NCBI GenBank assembly: GCA_029204225.1
Contig: CM055100.1
Location: 57,608,345-57,672,344 of the forward strand
Length of the DNA: 64,000 nt
Direction: 5' to 3'
Source of the DNA: Diphasiastrum complanatum
Lineage: Eukaryota > Streptophyta > Lycopodiopsida > Lycopodiales > Lycopodiaceae
Part shown: positions 35,841 through 47,652 of the stretch, one piece after another
How positions within the stretch are numbered: the stretch's first letter is position 1
Layout of the letters: each line of letters opens with the position of its first letter
The notes under the pieces: generated by a model
The model's input: the letters and a program-made list of their open reading frames with translations, nothing else
Databases searched by the model: none
Told to the model about the DNA's origin: nothing
Position numbers and translations under genes: made by a program

Positions 35841-36973
35841 TGTCATCGACATTATAATGTGAAGATTATTAAAATATTATCTTCCTATCTCGAGTTTAGG
35901 GCCATGTCCATGGTGATTTCCACTAGATTTCATGTTGTACATAAAAGGAGTGTGAATTGAGCACATATCCTTCTAGTGTAGCTCGGATTTGAGTTAGATA
36001 GGTTCAATTTTGATGACATGCATTAGTTTAGATAACACATAAAGTCATATTGTATGCATGCAAGCCATATGTAATCAGTGCATGCAACATGCAAAGTAGT
36101 TTCTGTGATCTACACATGTCTAGGCAATTTTATGAGTTGACATGCAGTACATGCAACATCCATGCATGCAGTTACACATGTGAATCTCTGGTAGGTGAAT
36201 TACTTCAGTTAAGTGGACTTTCCATGCAACTCCACTATAGGTATTCGAGTCTCTCTCATGTAGGGAAAGCTAGGCATGTTTTGCCATATTGTAAATATTG
36301 AGATTTTTTTTTTTTGGTGTTTTGGACTCATTCTCTCTCTACTCGAGTTTTCTATGCTTGATTTTTTCTCTCTCTACCCAAGAGCAGCCTGTTTTTCCCA
36401 TACTAAATACTTAGAATTATTTCTGACATTCATTTCTTATAGTGAGGAGTTGATTTTCTCATCAGATGTATGCCATTGTGCTCTTGCCTTAGTTTTTTCA
36501 AGCATACTGTTCTTTGATCAATCTTGTGAAATCACAACACCTCAGTAAGATCTTGTAGGGTGTGTGGTGAAGTTCACACGATCTGGTTTTCTAGTTACTT
36601 AATCTAGTTGTCTGCTCTTTGCAAATTATTATTAGTCTAGTTGTTCACAACTAATATTTAGTCTTGCTTTTTGCGACTAATTCGCAACTGATTATTAGTC
36701 TAGCTCTTCGTGAGTAATTTGCGACTAATACTTTGTCTAGCTGTTTGCGACAAATTATCTGTCTGATGTTTTGATGCTTAATGTTTGGCTACGTAATCAA
36801 ATCGAACGTGATTTCTATCACTAATGTTTTGTTTGAGACTGATAGGCATAGTCATACTTGAGAAAAGAGTGAGACAGCTTATTCCGCTGCACATGAACAT
36901 TTTTCATTCGAGTTCATTTCTCTTCGAGTTCGTTTCTTTTCAAGTTTTCTTTCTTCACACCTCTCTTTCCAAC
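35841..36973 (+). repeat. Probable 5' LTR region of the next copia element
   Basis: Non-coding. Ends CTTTCCAACA followed by TAGTATCAGAAC, a degenerate tRNA-iMet primer site, so the right part should be LTR on the plus strand. Contains a CATGCA-rich patch (36,050-36,180) and degenerate direct repeats of the TAGTCTAGYTNTTYGCGACTAAT type (about 36,600-36,780). LTR start not determined. Confidence 0.5.
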
Positions 36974-36985
36974 ATAGTATCAGAA
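36974..36985 (+). other. Degenerate primer binding site (tRNA-iMet type)
   Basis: TAGTATCAGAAC, two changes from TGGTATCAGAGC, 180 bp before a copia gag start. Confidence 0.6.
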
Positions 36986-37160
36986 CTAATTTCTGTAGCT
37001 TGATAAGCTTCCACAGTAATAAGACTCTACTAGCCGATAGAGTAATTGTCTTCTTGTTATGTAATTTAGCACCAAATTTCCGTACTTAAGTCACTGATAG
37101 TTATTCCTATCACCTAGACTAATCTTCCACGTGGATTCCCAAGAAAAAGCCAGTCCTATC

Positions 37161-39060
37161 ATGGACAAGCTTGATGGAGCCAATTAGCATCTGTGGGAAT
37201 TTGAGATGAAAATTGTGCTAATGGCTAAAGAATTGTATGACGTTGTTACAGGTGCAGAGGGAAAACCCAAAGCTGACGACACATCAATCTCCAGATGGAA
37301 GTTGAAAGATGGCAAAGCATTTGTGCTGATCATCCTCAACATTTTAGATACTCAGATCGGCCATGTGTCCGAAGCTCAGACATCCAAAAAAGTCTGCGAC
37401 ATCTTGAGCACATCATATGAAGTGCGAGCTACATCTCAGGAAGAAATTTTACTCCCTCAAAATGGTGAATGGTGATTCCCTACAAAATCACATCAACCAA
37501 TTCAAGAACCTGCTGAAGCAAATGGCCACTATCGAATCTGTCATAGACGATCAAGACGCAGTGATGCAACTGCTTACCAAGCCCCTACGATAGCTGGATG
37601 ATGATCATCATGACACATCCAAAGCTGACTCTTTCAAGAGTCATTACAATGTTGTTGCAGGAAGACTCGCCAAGGAACAAAACCTCTAGTTCCTCAACTG
37701 ATTCTCATGCTTTGTACACCAACAAGAGCACGACTAAGCAGCAGAAGAAGAAAGGTCCAAAGCAATCAAAGCAAGACCAGAAACCAACACAGCACAAAGA
37801 ACAGTCAAATCTACAGACAAAGAAGAAGCTGTTCTGTAGATACTACAAGAGAAACAATCACGAGATTCAAGACTGTCGGATACTACAAGCAAAGAACAAC
37901 AACAAGGGACAGTCAAATCAAGTGGCCAATGCAGCTATAGAAGCTCCACAGCCCATTCAAGAAGCGGATCATGATGTCTTCATGATCAACCATCAAGGAG
38001 CATCCAACGATAGTTCTTGGTTCCTGGATTCCGGTGCCACTCAGCATATGACCAGTCTCATTGGCTATTTTGAGTCTTATACATCCTACAGTACCAACAA
38101 ATACGTTCACCTTGGCGATAATAGCACACAAGCTACTAAAGGTGAAGGTACTGTGAGATTGAGCTTTGTAAATGATCAATCTAAGCTACTTTCTAAAGTT
38201 CTATATGTACCCAATTTATCTACGAATCTACTCTCTGTAAGTAAAATCACAGATCTAGGACATAAAGTAGAATTCGAATGTGATCAGTGCAAAGTAGTTG
38301 ATAGGACATGCAAGATCCTAGCACTCGAAAAGAGGCATGGATACTTGTATAGATTAAGTCATTGCTTTTCTGCCTCTAGTTAGGCACTCAGTACTTCTAT
38401 TCAAGCGAATAAAAGTTTACTTTGGCATTATAGACTTGGTCACTTGAATCATGCTGTTGTACAACAAATGTCTAAACATTCTATTGTTCTTGATCTAGAC
38501 TATCCTAGTAATAAAGTCGAGTTACCTATCTGTCAAGACTGTTTAGTTGGTAAATAGATTAGAAAACCATTTAGATCAAGCCATCAACATACTACTAGAG
38601 GATTGTTAGACGTTGTGCATTCAGACATTTGTGGCTGGATGAAGAATCCTTCTTTGAAGGATGCAAAGTATTTTATAGCTTTTATTGATGAATTCTCCAA
38701 AAAGACTATGGTGTATTTTATCCAAAAAGATTAGAAGATTTCCACTGCTTCAGAATCTTCAATGAGCATGCAGAAAAAGAGACTGGAAGGACGATAAAGT
38801 CCCTGAGGTCTAACAATGGTGGAGAGTATATCTATACTGAATTTAAGGAGTACTGCCAGAGCCAAGGCATTGAGCAGCAATTCATCACTCCTTATAGTCC
38901 TCAGTCTAATTTCTTAGCCGAGAGGAAGAACCGTACTTAGATTGAATCAGCTAAATGTATGCTAGCGCATGCATCGCTGCCCAAGAGCTTCTGGGCCGAA
39001 GCTGTCTCCACTGCAGCTTAGGTCTAGAATAGATGTACAACCAAGGCCCTCTTAGGCAAA
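37161..39060 (+). pseudogene. Ty1/copia gag-protease-integrase remnant
   Basis: Gag from the ATG at 37,161 (MDKLDGAN, stop, then MKIVLMAKELYDVVTGAEGK). A 261-aa frame at 37,598-38,383 contains the zinc knuckle FCRYYKRNNHEIQDC, in which the second Cys is Tyr, and the protease SWFLDSGATQHMTSL, then LSTNLLSVSKITDLGHK. Beyond a stop come LWHYRLGHLNHAVV and CQDCLVGK, AFIDEFSKKTMVYF, a frameshift, the SNNGGEY region near 38,812, an AERKNRT-like region near 38,918, and PKSFWAEA near 38,980. Several stops and shifts; not coding today. Confidence 0.88.
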
Positions 39061-39249
39061 ACACTCCATGAGGCGTGAACTCTCTCTTCAATCGGTAGTA
39101 TTGAGAAGATTTTTTGAATTTTCCAAATTCCACATGCAACTGCCAAAAACTTGATATAGAATCTTGTAGCCTTCAATAATGCTTTCCTAATGCAATAAAA
39201 ATCGACCAAATCCAGTAAGGCACGTGTGAAATCGGCCTACTTCAAGTTC

Positions 39250-39700
39250 ATAAACCTAAATTGAGTTTTGACCTTCTAGTTGGATCATTTAGATGTCTTC
39301 ATCGATAACTCTATTGAGGAATGTCGTTTGTACATCCATCTGGTGTACCTCAAGATTTGTTGTAGTAGCATATGATAGTAGCAGTCGAATGGAAGTGTGC
39401 TTAACAATCGGACTAAAGGTTTTGAATTAGTCGATATTGGAAATTTGTGAAAATACCCTTGCCATGAGTCGAGTTTTCCTTCTGTTGATACAATCGTCTA
39501 CTTTGTATTTGATCTTAAAAACCAATTTTTGGTCGATTACCTTTCTGTCCGTTGGCAACTTGGTGACAGTCCATGTGTTGTTCCTCATCAATGAGTTGTA
39601 CTACTTATCCATGGCTTCTTTCCAGAGATCTGAATCGGCATGTGATATATCTTCCTCAAATGTGGTTGCCTCCTGAATAGAGTAGTGAGCGAACTCATCA
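39250..39700 (-). pseudogene. Ty1/copia reverse transcriptase block, inverted
   Basis: Leftward: DSDLWKEAMDK, stop, YNSLMRNNTWTVTKLP, LVFKIKYKVDDCINRRKTRL, FSPIVKHTSIRLLLSYA and LEVHQMDVQTTFLN. This is the N-terminal half of copia RT, on the opposite strand to the integrase before it and the RNase H after it. Confidence 0.82.
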
Positions 39701-39754
39701 GTATATCAAACAAGCTGAGTTCGAGTTCTTGTTGATCTTCTGTTTGAAGTCTCT

Positions 39755-39925
39755 AGTTGCAAAATTCAACTTTGTGTCGGCTGCTAATTTTGCAAGTGAT
39801 AAGGTGGATAAGAAGTCCACAAGTGCTTACACAATCTTTTTGGGAGAAAATATTGTCTCTTGGCAATCTAAGAAGCAAGAGACCATCTCTTTATGTTCAG
39901 ATATTCATATTTTAATCAAATGGGC
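39755..39925 (+). pseudogene. Ty1/copia RNase H fragment
   Basis: SAANFASDKVDKKSTSAYTI, FLGENIVSWQSKKQETISLC: the start of copia RNase H, with the catalytic Asp region degraded (SAANFASDK versus SDADWAGDK). Confidence 0.8.
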
Positions 39926-39959
39926 GCAATCTTTTTGTTTCTATCATAGGTGGTTCTAG

Positions 39960-42900
39960 AAATTGAAATCTGCATTTGGTTCTATTTTTTTTATTGCACG
40001 TTTTTTTTTTTGTTTATGGGTTTGTGTTGTTTTACAATCGTATTCTAGCATGTTGTCATCTGTACATATGTGTTTAATAAAAAAAGTGTTCTATTTCATG
40101 ATCTTGATTCTGTCCAAAAATTGGCACATTTGAAGTCCATATTACACCATGATTGAATTGGCTTTCACAATCTTAAAATTCAGTCACAAGAAGTAGTCAA
40201 CGACTTTACCGAGAATGGAATTTTCTATTGTTAGAAATTTTGAAGAGCTTGAATTTTGGAGTTGTAATATCGTGCACATGTTACTAGATCAAAGACTCTC
40301 ATAAAATAACTCAAAGAATACATTTGAAGCCAACTACACTAAATCCACAAATGTTAAAACACTGAAATTAATTTTTATATTATATTTTTTACAATTCAAA
40401 TTCCAAGAGATTCTCACTAACTCTTCTTAAGTTAGTGCTCGAAATATTTTCAAGGCTCTCTTTTTCAATTGAAGAAGTTGACGACCCATCTTTTTCATTA
40501 GAGTATGTCGGCAAATTCTTATCCGAATCAACATCCAATGTTGAGAGAAAATTGTTTATTATAGCTTTGTTGTGTTGAAGTCGAGTCGAAGATGATGGTT
40601 GTGCACTTAACTCAAGCCGTTCTTGTAAAATAGATATTGTTGACTTTCGTAAATGGTTAACTCAAAATCAAATACAAGCACATCCACATCTTGGAGATTT
40701 ATATGGTATGCATCCAGTGCACACGTACAATCTTGGCCAAAGCATCGTTGCTCTAAATGAAGCCAATCACTTTAAAAATTCAAAATGGATGACTTTCGTT
40801 ATTTTTCAAAGCCGAAAGTGCAATGAGACTCTCGACCTTTATTTCATTGAGGTCACCAAACCATTTAGTCTTGGCAACATTTACCGTTCGACGACTTTTT
40901 GTAGAACCCAAATAAATTTCACGTTCTTCGTTATGAAGAAGGTTTAAAGACTGAGTCTATTGTGGAACACCAGAGGAATCAGCTGCCGTTGTTGGAATTG
41001 AAGATCTGGTTGGCCATTAAAATTCTTCAGACAAGTTTGTGTCTCCCAAGTCAAGCAAATATAATTTTTGCTCTTAAAAAAAAATCCATCCACTAATGTC
41101 GATCAAACTCGTCAAAAAATTGGTATGTTGTTTGAATGTTTGTTTTCAAAAAGTTTAATGATCGATTGGCCGATGTTCTCTTTGAGCTTTTTGTTCTTCC
41201 AAGACAAAAGTTACAGGTTACAAAAGTGCAAGTCTAACTTGAGAAGAAGGCACACATTTTTAAAAACGGACTCCTTTAGAAAGTAACCATGCCACAGAGT
41301 TTGAAAATTGCTTTCCCCACAATAATGTGATGCCACCAGCATTATTTGCAATTTTCAACTGATGTTGGAAACTAATATCATTTATTGGTATGATGCAGTG
41401 TTCTTTCGACGTTTTGATGTAATCTCTAAAATCAAATGTGCAATGCAATAAAACCACATATGGTGCAGGGGTATTACACTTGTCTACACTCTAATTGGCA
41501 CGTGTTTAGCCTCTTACTCTATTTTGGCTCAATAGTGGCATTACAAGTGGAAATGCATAATTTGCCATCTATGCCAAATTTACTCCTATCAACATCCTAC
41601 ACCTAGATGCTTGATGTAAAAAACACATAAGACCCCTATATCTAACATAGATAATCTTTTTCAATTCTTCACACTAAGGATGATCCAATGATCCAAAAAT
41701 CGGCCAAATTCAGTATGTTAAATAAAAAATCAGAATTAATCAAGTTTGAAAACCTATATAGGGTTTTGATCTACAAAAGATCCAATTTACAAAAGCAAAA
41801 AACTTGATTTTGGTGTAGAATCCTCTCTAGTATGCTCTAGCCTTGATATCTTCACTGTTCACAGATTCACTGAATCTGTGAACACGGTTTTGTCTCTTTT
41901 CTTTCTTTTATTGCTTCTGACATTACAATTCATTATGGATTATCTTCTTGTTAGAACAGTCAATAGCAGAAGCGTTTCTCAGTTTCAATGTATATCCCAG
42001 TTTGTCAATGGGAGAACGGGTTTGATACTCAGCTACATGCATACACTAGCCATGTAACCATCTACAGCTCAAGACGATCAGCGTTTCAGAGTAGAGAGCA
42101 AACCTAAACTAACTACTGAATCAAAGAACAATCAAGAACTAGATTAGCTACTAAGAACAAGATTGAAGAAACAAGAAACAAGAAACAAGAAACAAGATTC
42201 CTAGCGGCATTTTAACAATCTAAGAATCAAGAAACACTCATCACTTGATGTTTAGATTACTCAAGAACAATTAAGAACCATAGTATTTTACTGGAAATGA
42301 TTTTTTTTTTAATTTCTATTATTACGACTTTTTCAATAAAATTGGACTGTTCCTTCTTTTTACTTATTGGCTTAAGAATTACTTTGTTAAAGTTATCTGT
42401 AATTAATGGGAAATAGGATTTGGATTCGGGTACTTTTTACACTGTATTCACTCCAAATCATATTGTTGAATAAAGAAATACCCTCCAAATACTATGAATT
42501 TTCCACCATTAATTATTTAACAAGTATCTCAAAAGCTTTGGTTTGTTCAATTTTAATGATAGGAAAAATCATTAAAACCACAATAACCAACTGATCGATG
42601 TTCCACAAATTTTAAAAGAAGAAAACCGAAAATACACGATTTAACTCCATTTACTGGGAGTAATCTTACTCCAGAGTTAAATCGATAAAAAACACAGTAC
42701 TAGGGACCCAAAATTCCCACGAACTGGGTACTTGCCTGGAGAACCAAACCACAACCATTATTTTGTCAAGATCGGTTTAATAAATAGTAATCAATTAGTA
42801 TCGCTTGACACAAAAATAACAGTATTAAGTTCTCAAAATACTAGGCTTACAGGTAATTTTCAAGTTGATATGGACTATACATGCATATTGTCCACAGAGA

Positions 42901-44520
42901 GGAAAAAAAAACCAAATTATTTCTACCTCTTATCGAAAAACAATATCCGAAACCGAGTTTACTGCTTTGACACACATGCCCAAAGGAATCAAAATTCCTT
43001 TCACTGGAGGCTAGTAACTCAAATTTTCCGAGTTCCCAAAATCATTTTTGGAACCATTTTTGAAATTACAACCCATCAAGCACTTAAAACAGTGGTTGAC
43101 CCTCATGCACATACATGCAATTCCAAAACAAATTGCGGTCCCACAACTATAAAATTCCCAAAACCCAAGTACAAAAAGAAAACCCCAAAAAGGCCTTTCA
43201 AAAACCTAAACATCAAAAATTTAGGTATTGCCTTACCAGCCACCATCTCCCCAAAAAGAGAGGCAGCCCTGCCGCGACCTCCATCGAAAGAGAAAGAGAG
43301 GGAGAGAGATCTTTCTTGCAGGTCAAGAGGCTTTTTGAATGTGGGTTAACTAGATCCAAACCCAGATCACAGCTACACTCCAACGTCCATTATCAGACCC
43401 AGCCTCCGCGCTCTGCTGCCCACAAGAATCGGGATTTCAGCTCTCAACAACATCTAATTTTTCTCAGTGATGAACACCGCCAAACAAGATCAGAGGGCGA
43501 CACTCAACATGCCTCCATTCTCACCAAGTTTGTTTGCAGGAACAGCATTCTTCATGTACAAACGGATGTTCCAGCAACTTGCAATTGGTTAAAGCAAGTT
43601 TACCCATCATTTCTACAATGCTTGCCTCACAACGGCCCTTTCATCCTCTCTTTAGTCTGAAAAGAGGTTTCAACACGAGTTCTCTGTCAAGCATAACTCT
43701 TCTGTAGGGTCAATGTTACTTCTGCAGGGTCAATTTCTTGAACTCCATGCTAACAAGCATTATTGCGACTCTCTCAACCTTTGCTTGAATCTGAACAGAG
43801 GTTTCAAGCCTCACCAAATCAAATTTTACTGAGACTGAGAGGAAATAGGTTTGTCCTTCAAACCTCGTCGAGTCAGCAAGCTACAGGATCACAGGAGTTC
43901 CAAGAACTCATTTGCATCCACAATTAATCTAGAATGCATCCACAATCCAAAGTCTAAATCTGTCACAACAGCTTAGAGAGTCATCAATTTACACTTTCCA
44001 TTGAATGTTTCCAGTTTTCTTGTTCACAGTTGCATGCTTTACAAGAGGATTAGTCTGAAACCATAAATCCTCACATGCAAACCTTAATTTCAAGATTTCC
44101 AAGCAACAGTCAGCTTATGTGTCCTAGATAAATTGATTCCTTATCAATCCATCCACAAATAGCCTGCTACTAATCTGAATCAAAACTGTCCAAAACATTA
44201 TGGACTCATGCAAATCACTCATCTCAGAAAAATAGATTCAAACAAGAAAGTGGATCAATTCAAGGAGATCATTCTACTTCAAAGAGAAATTTTTCCAAGG
44301 CTTCAAAAAATCGGAATGGATTCCCACATCTCTAAAAAATCAAACAAGGAGAAGAGCACTCTACTACCAAGTTTGAAAAGCATGCTTCCAACAAGAATTA
44401 GTGAATCCAACCGCAATTTCCCTTGAAAAAATAGCACTTCAACCGGGATGTGAATCCAAGTGCGTTCCAATTCGGATTTGATGTAGAACCTCTCTCCATC
44501 CCATCCAAAAACCGCATCTT
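39960..44520. other. Long stretch without a recognisable gene
   Basis: AT-rich. Short frames such as those at 40,708-40,947 and 41,260-41,457 (minus, VLLHCTFDFRDYIKTSKEH) match nothing I know. AAGAAACAAG-type direct repeats lie near 42,165-42,200. Two overlapping plus-strand frames at 42,732-43,660 are Lys/Pro/Ser-rich, share DNA in different frames and look like leader or LTR sequence. Confidence 0.4.
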
Positions 44521-44526
44521 AGCCGG

Positions 44527-44538
44527 GCTCTGATACCA
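44527..44538 (-). other. Primer binding site of a minus-strand LTR element
   Basis: Minus strand reads TTGGTATCAGAGCCC here, the tRNA-iMet type site, with presumed leader to its left. Confidence 0.7.
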
Positions 44539-45040
44539 ATATTAGGACCCTCAAGGATAACCCCTAAGATGATGATAGGAGAACACAATAAGAGAGACTA
44601 TGGAGCCAAACCGCCCAACCAATCCTAGATCAAACCTGGATCTAGCCCCCAAGCCATGCCATGTGAAGCAAGAGGAGAAGAGAGAAACTGGTAACCTAAA
44701 CCCAATATGTCGACGAGAGAATCCCCACCTCATTATATAGAGAGTAGACTCTTGTGCATGAAACCATGCAACCCCCATGCAGGTCAACTATAAATAGATC
44801 ACATCTCTTCATGCAGTCCTCCTGCCTATATCTGTCACACAGACATGCAATGCTCCAAATGTCTCAATTAGAGTGTCTGGGTCCTCTCAAGGGAATTAGT
44901 CACAAATTGGACTTGACATGGAATTAAATCTCGGCGTGACCAATAATCTCGAGTACTGGAGGGCCGGTCTACCATACTAGAACTATTCCAGGTCCTTAAC
45001 CAAATATGGCTATAACAATAGTGGTGGGATTCCCCTCTTT
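44539..45040 (-). repeat. LTR adjoining the 44.5-kb primer site (outer end unresolved)
   Basis: Begins TATTAGGACCCTCAAGG or a base or two away. On the minus strand a TATA-like CTCTATATAATGAGG lies near 44,730-44,745. No second copy was found. Confidence 0.4.
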
Positions 45041-45610
45041 CCATTCACTTAGTCTTCCTAAAAGTTGGTGGATGGAGATCACGTGCATGAGCCAGGATGT
45101 ATCTCCAAGCCAGGAGATGTGTGCTAGGGAGAGCCGAGAGCGATGGCTGGTAGTATGGGATGCCAGTTATCGTTGAAGGCTCAACCAGACATGATTGTGT
45201 TGATAGCTCTAGTGCATGGGGGTGGGTTGGTTGTGACCCTATGGTTGGGCGGTTACGGTGCGTCGTCACTGGTATGGGGTGTGCGGAACCTTCAAGGCAG
45301 TCGAAGATCTTAGAGAGTTGTAACAATTTCCTTGTCATGCCATTCCACTACTCCCATGCATGGGGGTGGTGGTGTAGTTTCAGAATTATCTCCTCGTCCT
45401 CCAAAAAATGGCCTATTCAACCTTCGAAAAGGATGATCAAGCGGCAAGTATTTGCGATGATTTTCTTACACCACTTTTTTCAACATATTTGTGCTATGTC
45501 GACCCTCCAAAAGTGGTCCACAAATATAACATGTGTTGTAACTCGATGTGGTTAAACCTGCATAGTTCATAAACCAAATTGAACATAAGCATAGTTAAAT
45601 ATACTCAAAT
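45041..45610. other. Unassigned stretch
   Basis: No gene recognised; short frames only. A GCATGGGGGTGG word occurs twice (near 45,215 and 45,358). Confidence 0.35.
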
Positions 45611-45611
45611 G

Positions 45612-47196
45612 CTAAATCCTAAAACAGATTAGATTAATTATATAGATACCTGAACATTCGCTTAAACCGAGGTAGTCATGCAGCATCCACATTAGAATTC
45701 CACGAACAATGAAGTTCCTTTGTTGTAAAGGTCTCGAGATGTCGTAAGCGTGAATACCATTCCAAAGAATGCACAATTCATCGACCAAAGGTGCAAGATA
45801 CACATCCATGTTCTTGGCCTTGTACTTTCTTGAAATCAATAAAGCCAATAACAAGTGTCCCATTTTAATACTCAACCATGGAGGTGTGTTATAATTAACG
45901 AGCACAACTGGCCATGTGGACCAAGTTGACGCTTGAACGCTAAAGGATTTACGCCATCCATAGCAAGGCCAAATCTCAAATTATGAGGTTCATTTTTAAA
46001 CTCGGGCCATTAGTCTTCAATATGTTTCCATGCAGGTGAGTCACTTTTGGTACTCGCATCACATCATCCGTTCAGGCAGTAACTGTGGTCCAATCACAAT
46101 TGTTTGTTCTGCCCGGCGGGATATTTGAAAATCACAAAAATTTGGCTGGAAAAGTTAAATACAATTTCCATTCGTCAACCACTGTTATAGTTTGTCACAG
46201 ATGGACACCATTCATTGGGACACATAAGCGTTGAAGCGTGCGAAGTCAAAAACAGCATCTTGACAAAGGGCCCATTTTGAGTTCTAATATTCCCTAATGC
46301 CAGCACTTGTGAACTAGCTTGTGGAGATTCTAGTGTATCCTATTGTGATGTTGATTGTTGCTTCTCGTAGTTTGCGTATTGTTTGAATCCTTCTCTAGTC
46401 AAGGTGGCTTGGAAAGGAGGAGGGCTGAGAGACATGATAAATTGAATATCGGTCTCTAGAGGGTTGGAAATCCACTCAATGTCGTAACACTTTTTGTGAC
46501 ACTTCATCCCCATGTATATCATTTTGAAAATGGAAAGCGTTACACACTGGACATTGAAGCTTTCTAAATGCTCACCTTTATATAGGACATGGTCTCGTAA
46601 TCCATTCCAAGCATGGTCATCATCTTTCGTGCTTCTTTTCATGTTTTAGGTATCACATTTTCTTTCGGAAGTATTCAATGCAACAACCTAAAAAAAGAGC
46701 AATGTGAGTTGTTAGAAAAGAAAAAAAATCAACTTAATATAATAACGCTATAAAGTACAATAGTTGTGTTATGCGAATAATGATGTCACGCTATGGTCAC
46801 TCCATTTGTATGTTGCTTTAGGTTTATAATAAGAATCGACGTAGCTAGTCTCAAAATGGATGCTCCACGATACAAAGGAGTGTCTGCCTCCTTGCGCAAT
46901 AGAATCTTGTCTTCATCCATCTCAAATTGTTCGTGATCTTCGTTTTCATTAGAAGATGCATGCATGGCATCATTCTCATTTGCTTCAAAGTAAGATTCAA
47001 ACATGTTGTGCATTGCTTCATCGTGTTGTACCTCATCATCATCATCATCAGAATCAAGTTGATTACTCTTTTTTCCAATTGTGTTTGCCTCTTGAATTTG
47101 TTTCGCTCTTTGTTCTCTCATGTTTATCAAAACTTGACGTTGATTGTAACTAAACACGGGTGAATCAACTCCGTGCAAATGAGCCAAAAGATTCAC
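45612..47196 (-). pseudogene. CACTA (En/Spm) TNP2-like transposase remnant
   Basis: Leftward in order: an acidic N-terminal part (47,196-46,786) ending EADTPLYRGASILRLATSIL and NLKQHTNGVT, a TNP2 landmark; VLYKGEHLESFNVQC and YDIEWISNP (46,642-46,340); a degraded middle; RFGLAMDGVNPLAF near 45,960; STWPVVLVNYNTPPWLSIK and MDVYLAPLVDELCILWNGIH, GILMWMLHDYLGLSE (45,905-45,612). These are the conserved stations of CACTA transposases, which cut and paste elements with CACTA ends. Frames are broken and no terminal inverted repeats were seen. The reading frame's start abuts LTR DNA at about 47,174. Confidence 0.85.
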
Positions 47197-47453
47197 AAAA
47201 TGATGTCTCTTGCCTAGTTATAAACAATGCTTACTTAATTTAACTTAACTATCTTGAGGGATAGTTAGCCCTTGTTAAGAATTATTCAAACTACATTGGG
47301 CCCTAATTGGCCTATTATCCATATTAGTTACTTTGAAGGGCCTAAAAAGGGAACCGCCTTGTTCTTAAGGCTAATAGCTCCTCTTGGGCCTACAAAGCTT
47401 ATAATGGATATTATATTGTCTTAAAAAGCACTGATGTACTAAAAGTACATGAC
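47174..47453 (-). repeat. Left (3') LTR of a gag-only element, 5' part missing
   Basis: About 280 bp matching 52,479-52,757 at roughly nine positions in ten by eye, from TGCAAATGAGCCAAAAG to TAAAAGTACATGACA. It ends where CTCCCCCTATTT (polypurine tract on the minus strand) begins. The other half of the LTR is replaced by CACTA transposase DNA. Confidence 0.85.
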
Positions 47454-47466
47454 ACTCCCCCTATTT
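47454..47466 (-). other. Polypurine tract of the gag-only element
   Basis: Minus strand TTAAATAGGGGGAG adjoining the LTR start TGTCATGTAC. Confidence 0.75.
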
Positions 47467-47652
47467 AAGCATTTTTGTTCTCAAAAATGAAGGCGCTTGT
47501 CTGATCAGCTTGATCGCCTTGGTAAAGTAATCCTTGTTCTCATGAAAGAAAAATGATGGTCGAAGAAGAGATGGATGAAACACCATATTTCCTTTTGACA
47601 TCGCAATATCCTCTTTTGTCTGCTTCTTCAGCATTATGACAAATTGGATGAT

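Noticed and set aside
41260-41457. Minus-strand frame VLLHCTFDFRDYIKTSKEH considered as a host gene
   Set aside because: Only 65 codons, no recognised domain, and neighbouring DNA on the same strand has frequent stops.
42732-43660. Two overlapping plus-strand frames of 205 and 181 aa
   Set aside because: They share DNA in different frames, are low-complexity, match no family I know and lie in what looks like element leader DNA upstream of a primer site.
45041-45610. 97-131-aa frames on both strands near 45.0-45.55 kb
   Set aside because: Mutually overlapping, no family resemblance, and sited in LTR-adjacent DNA.
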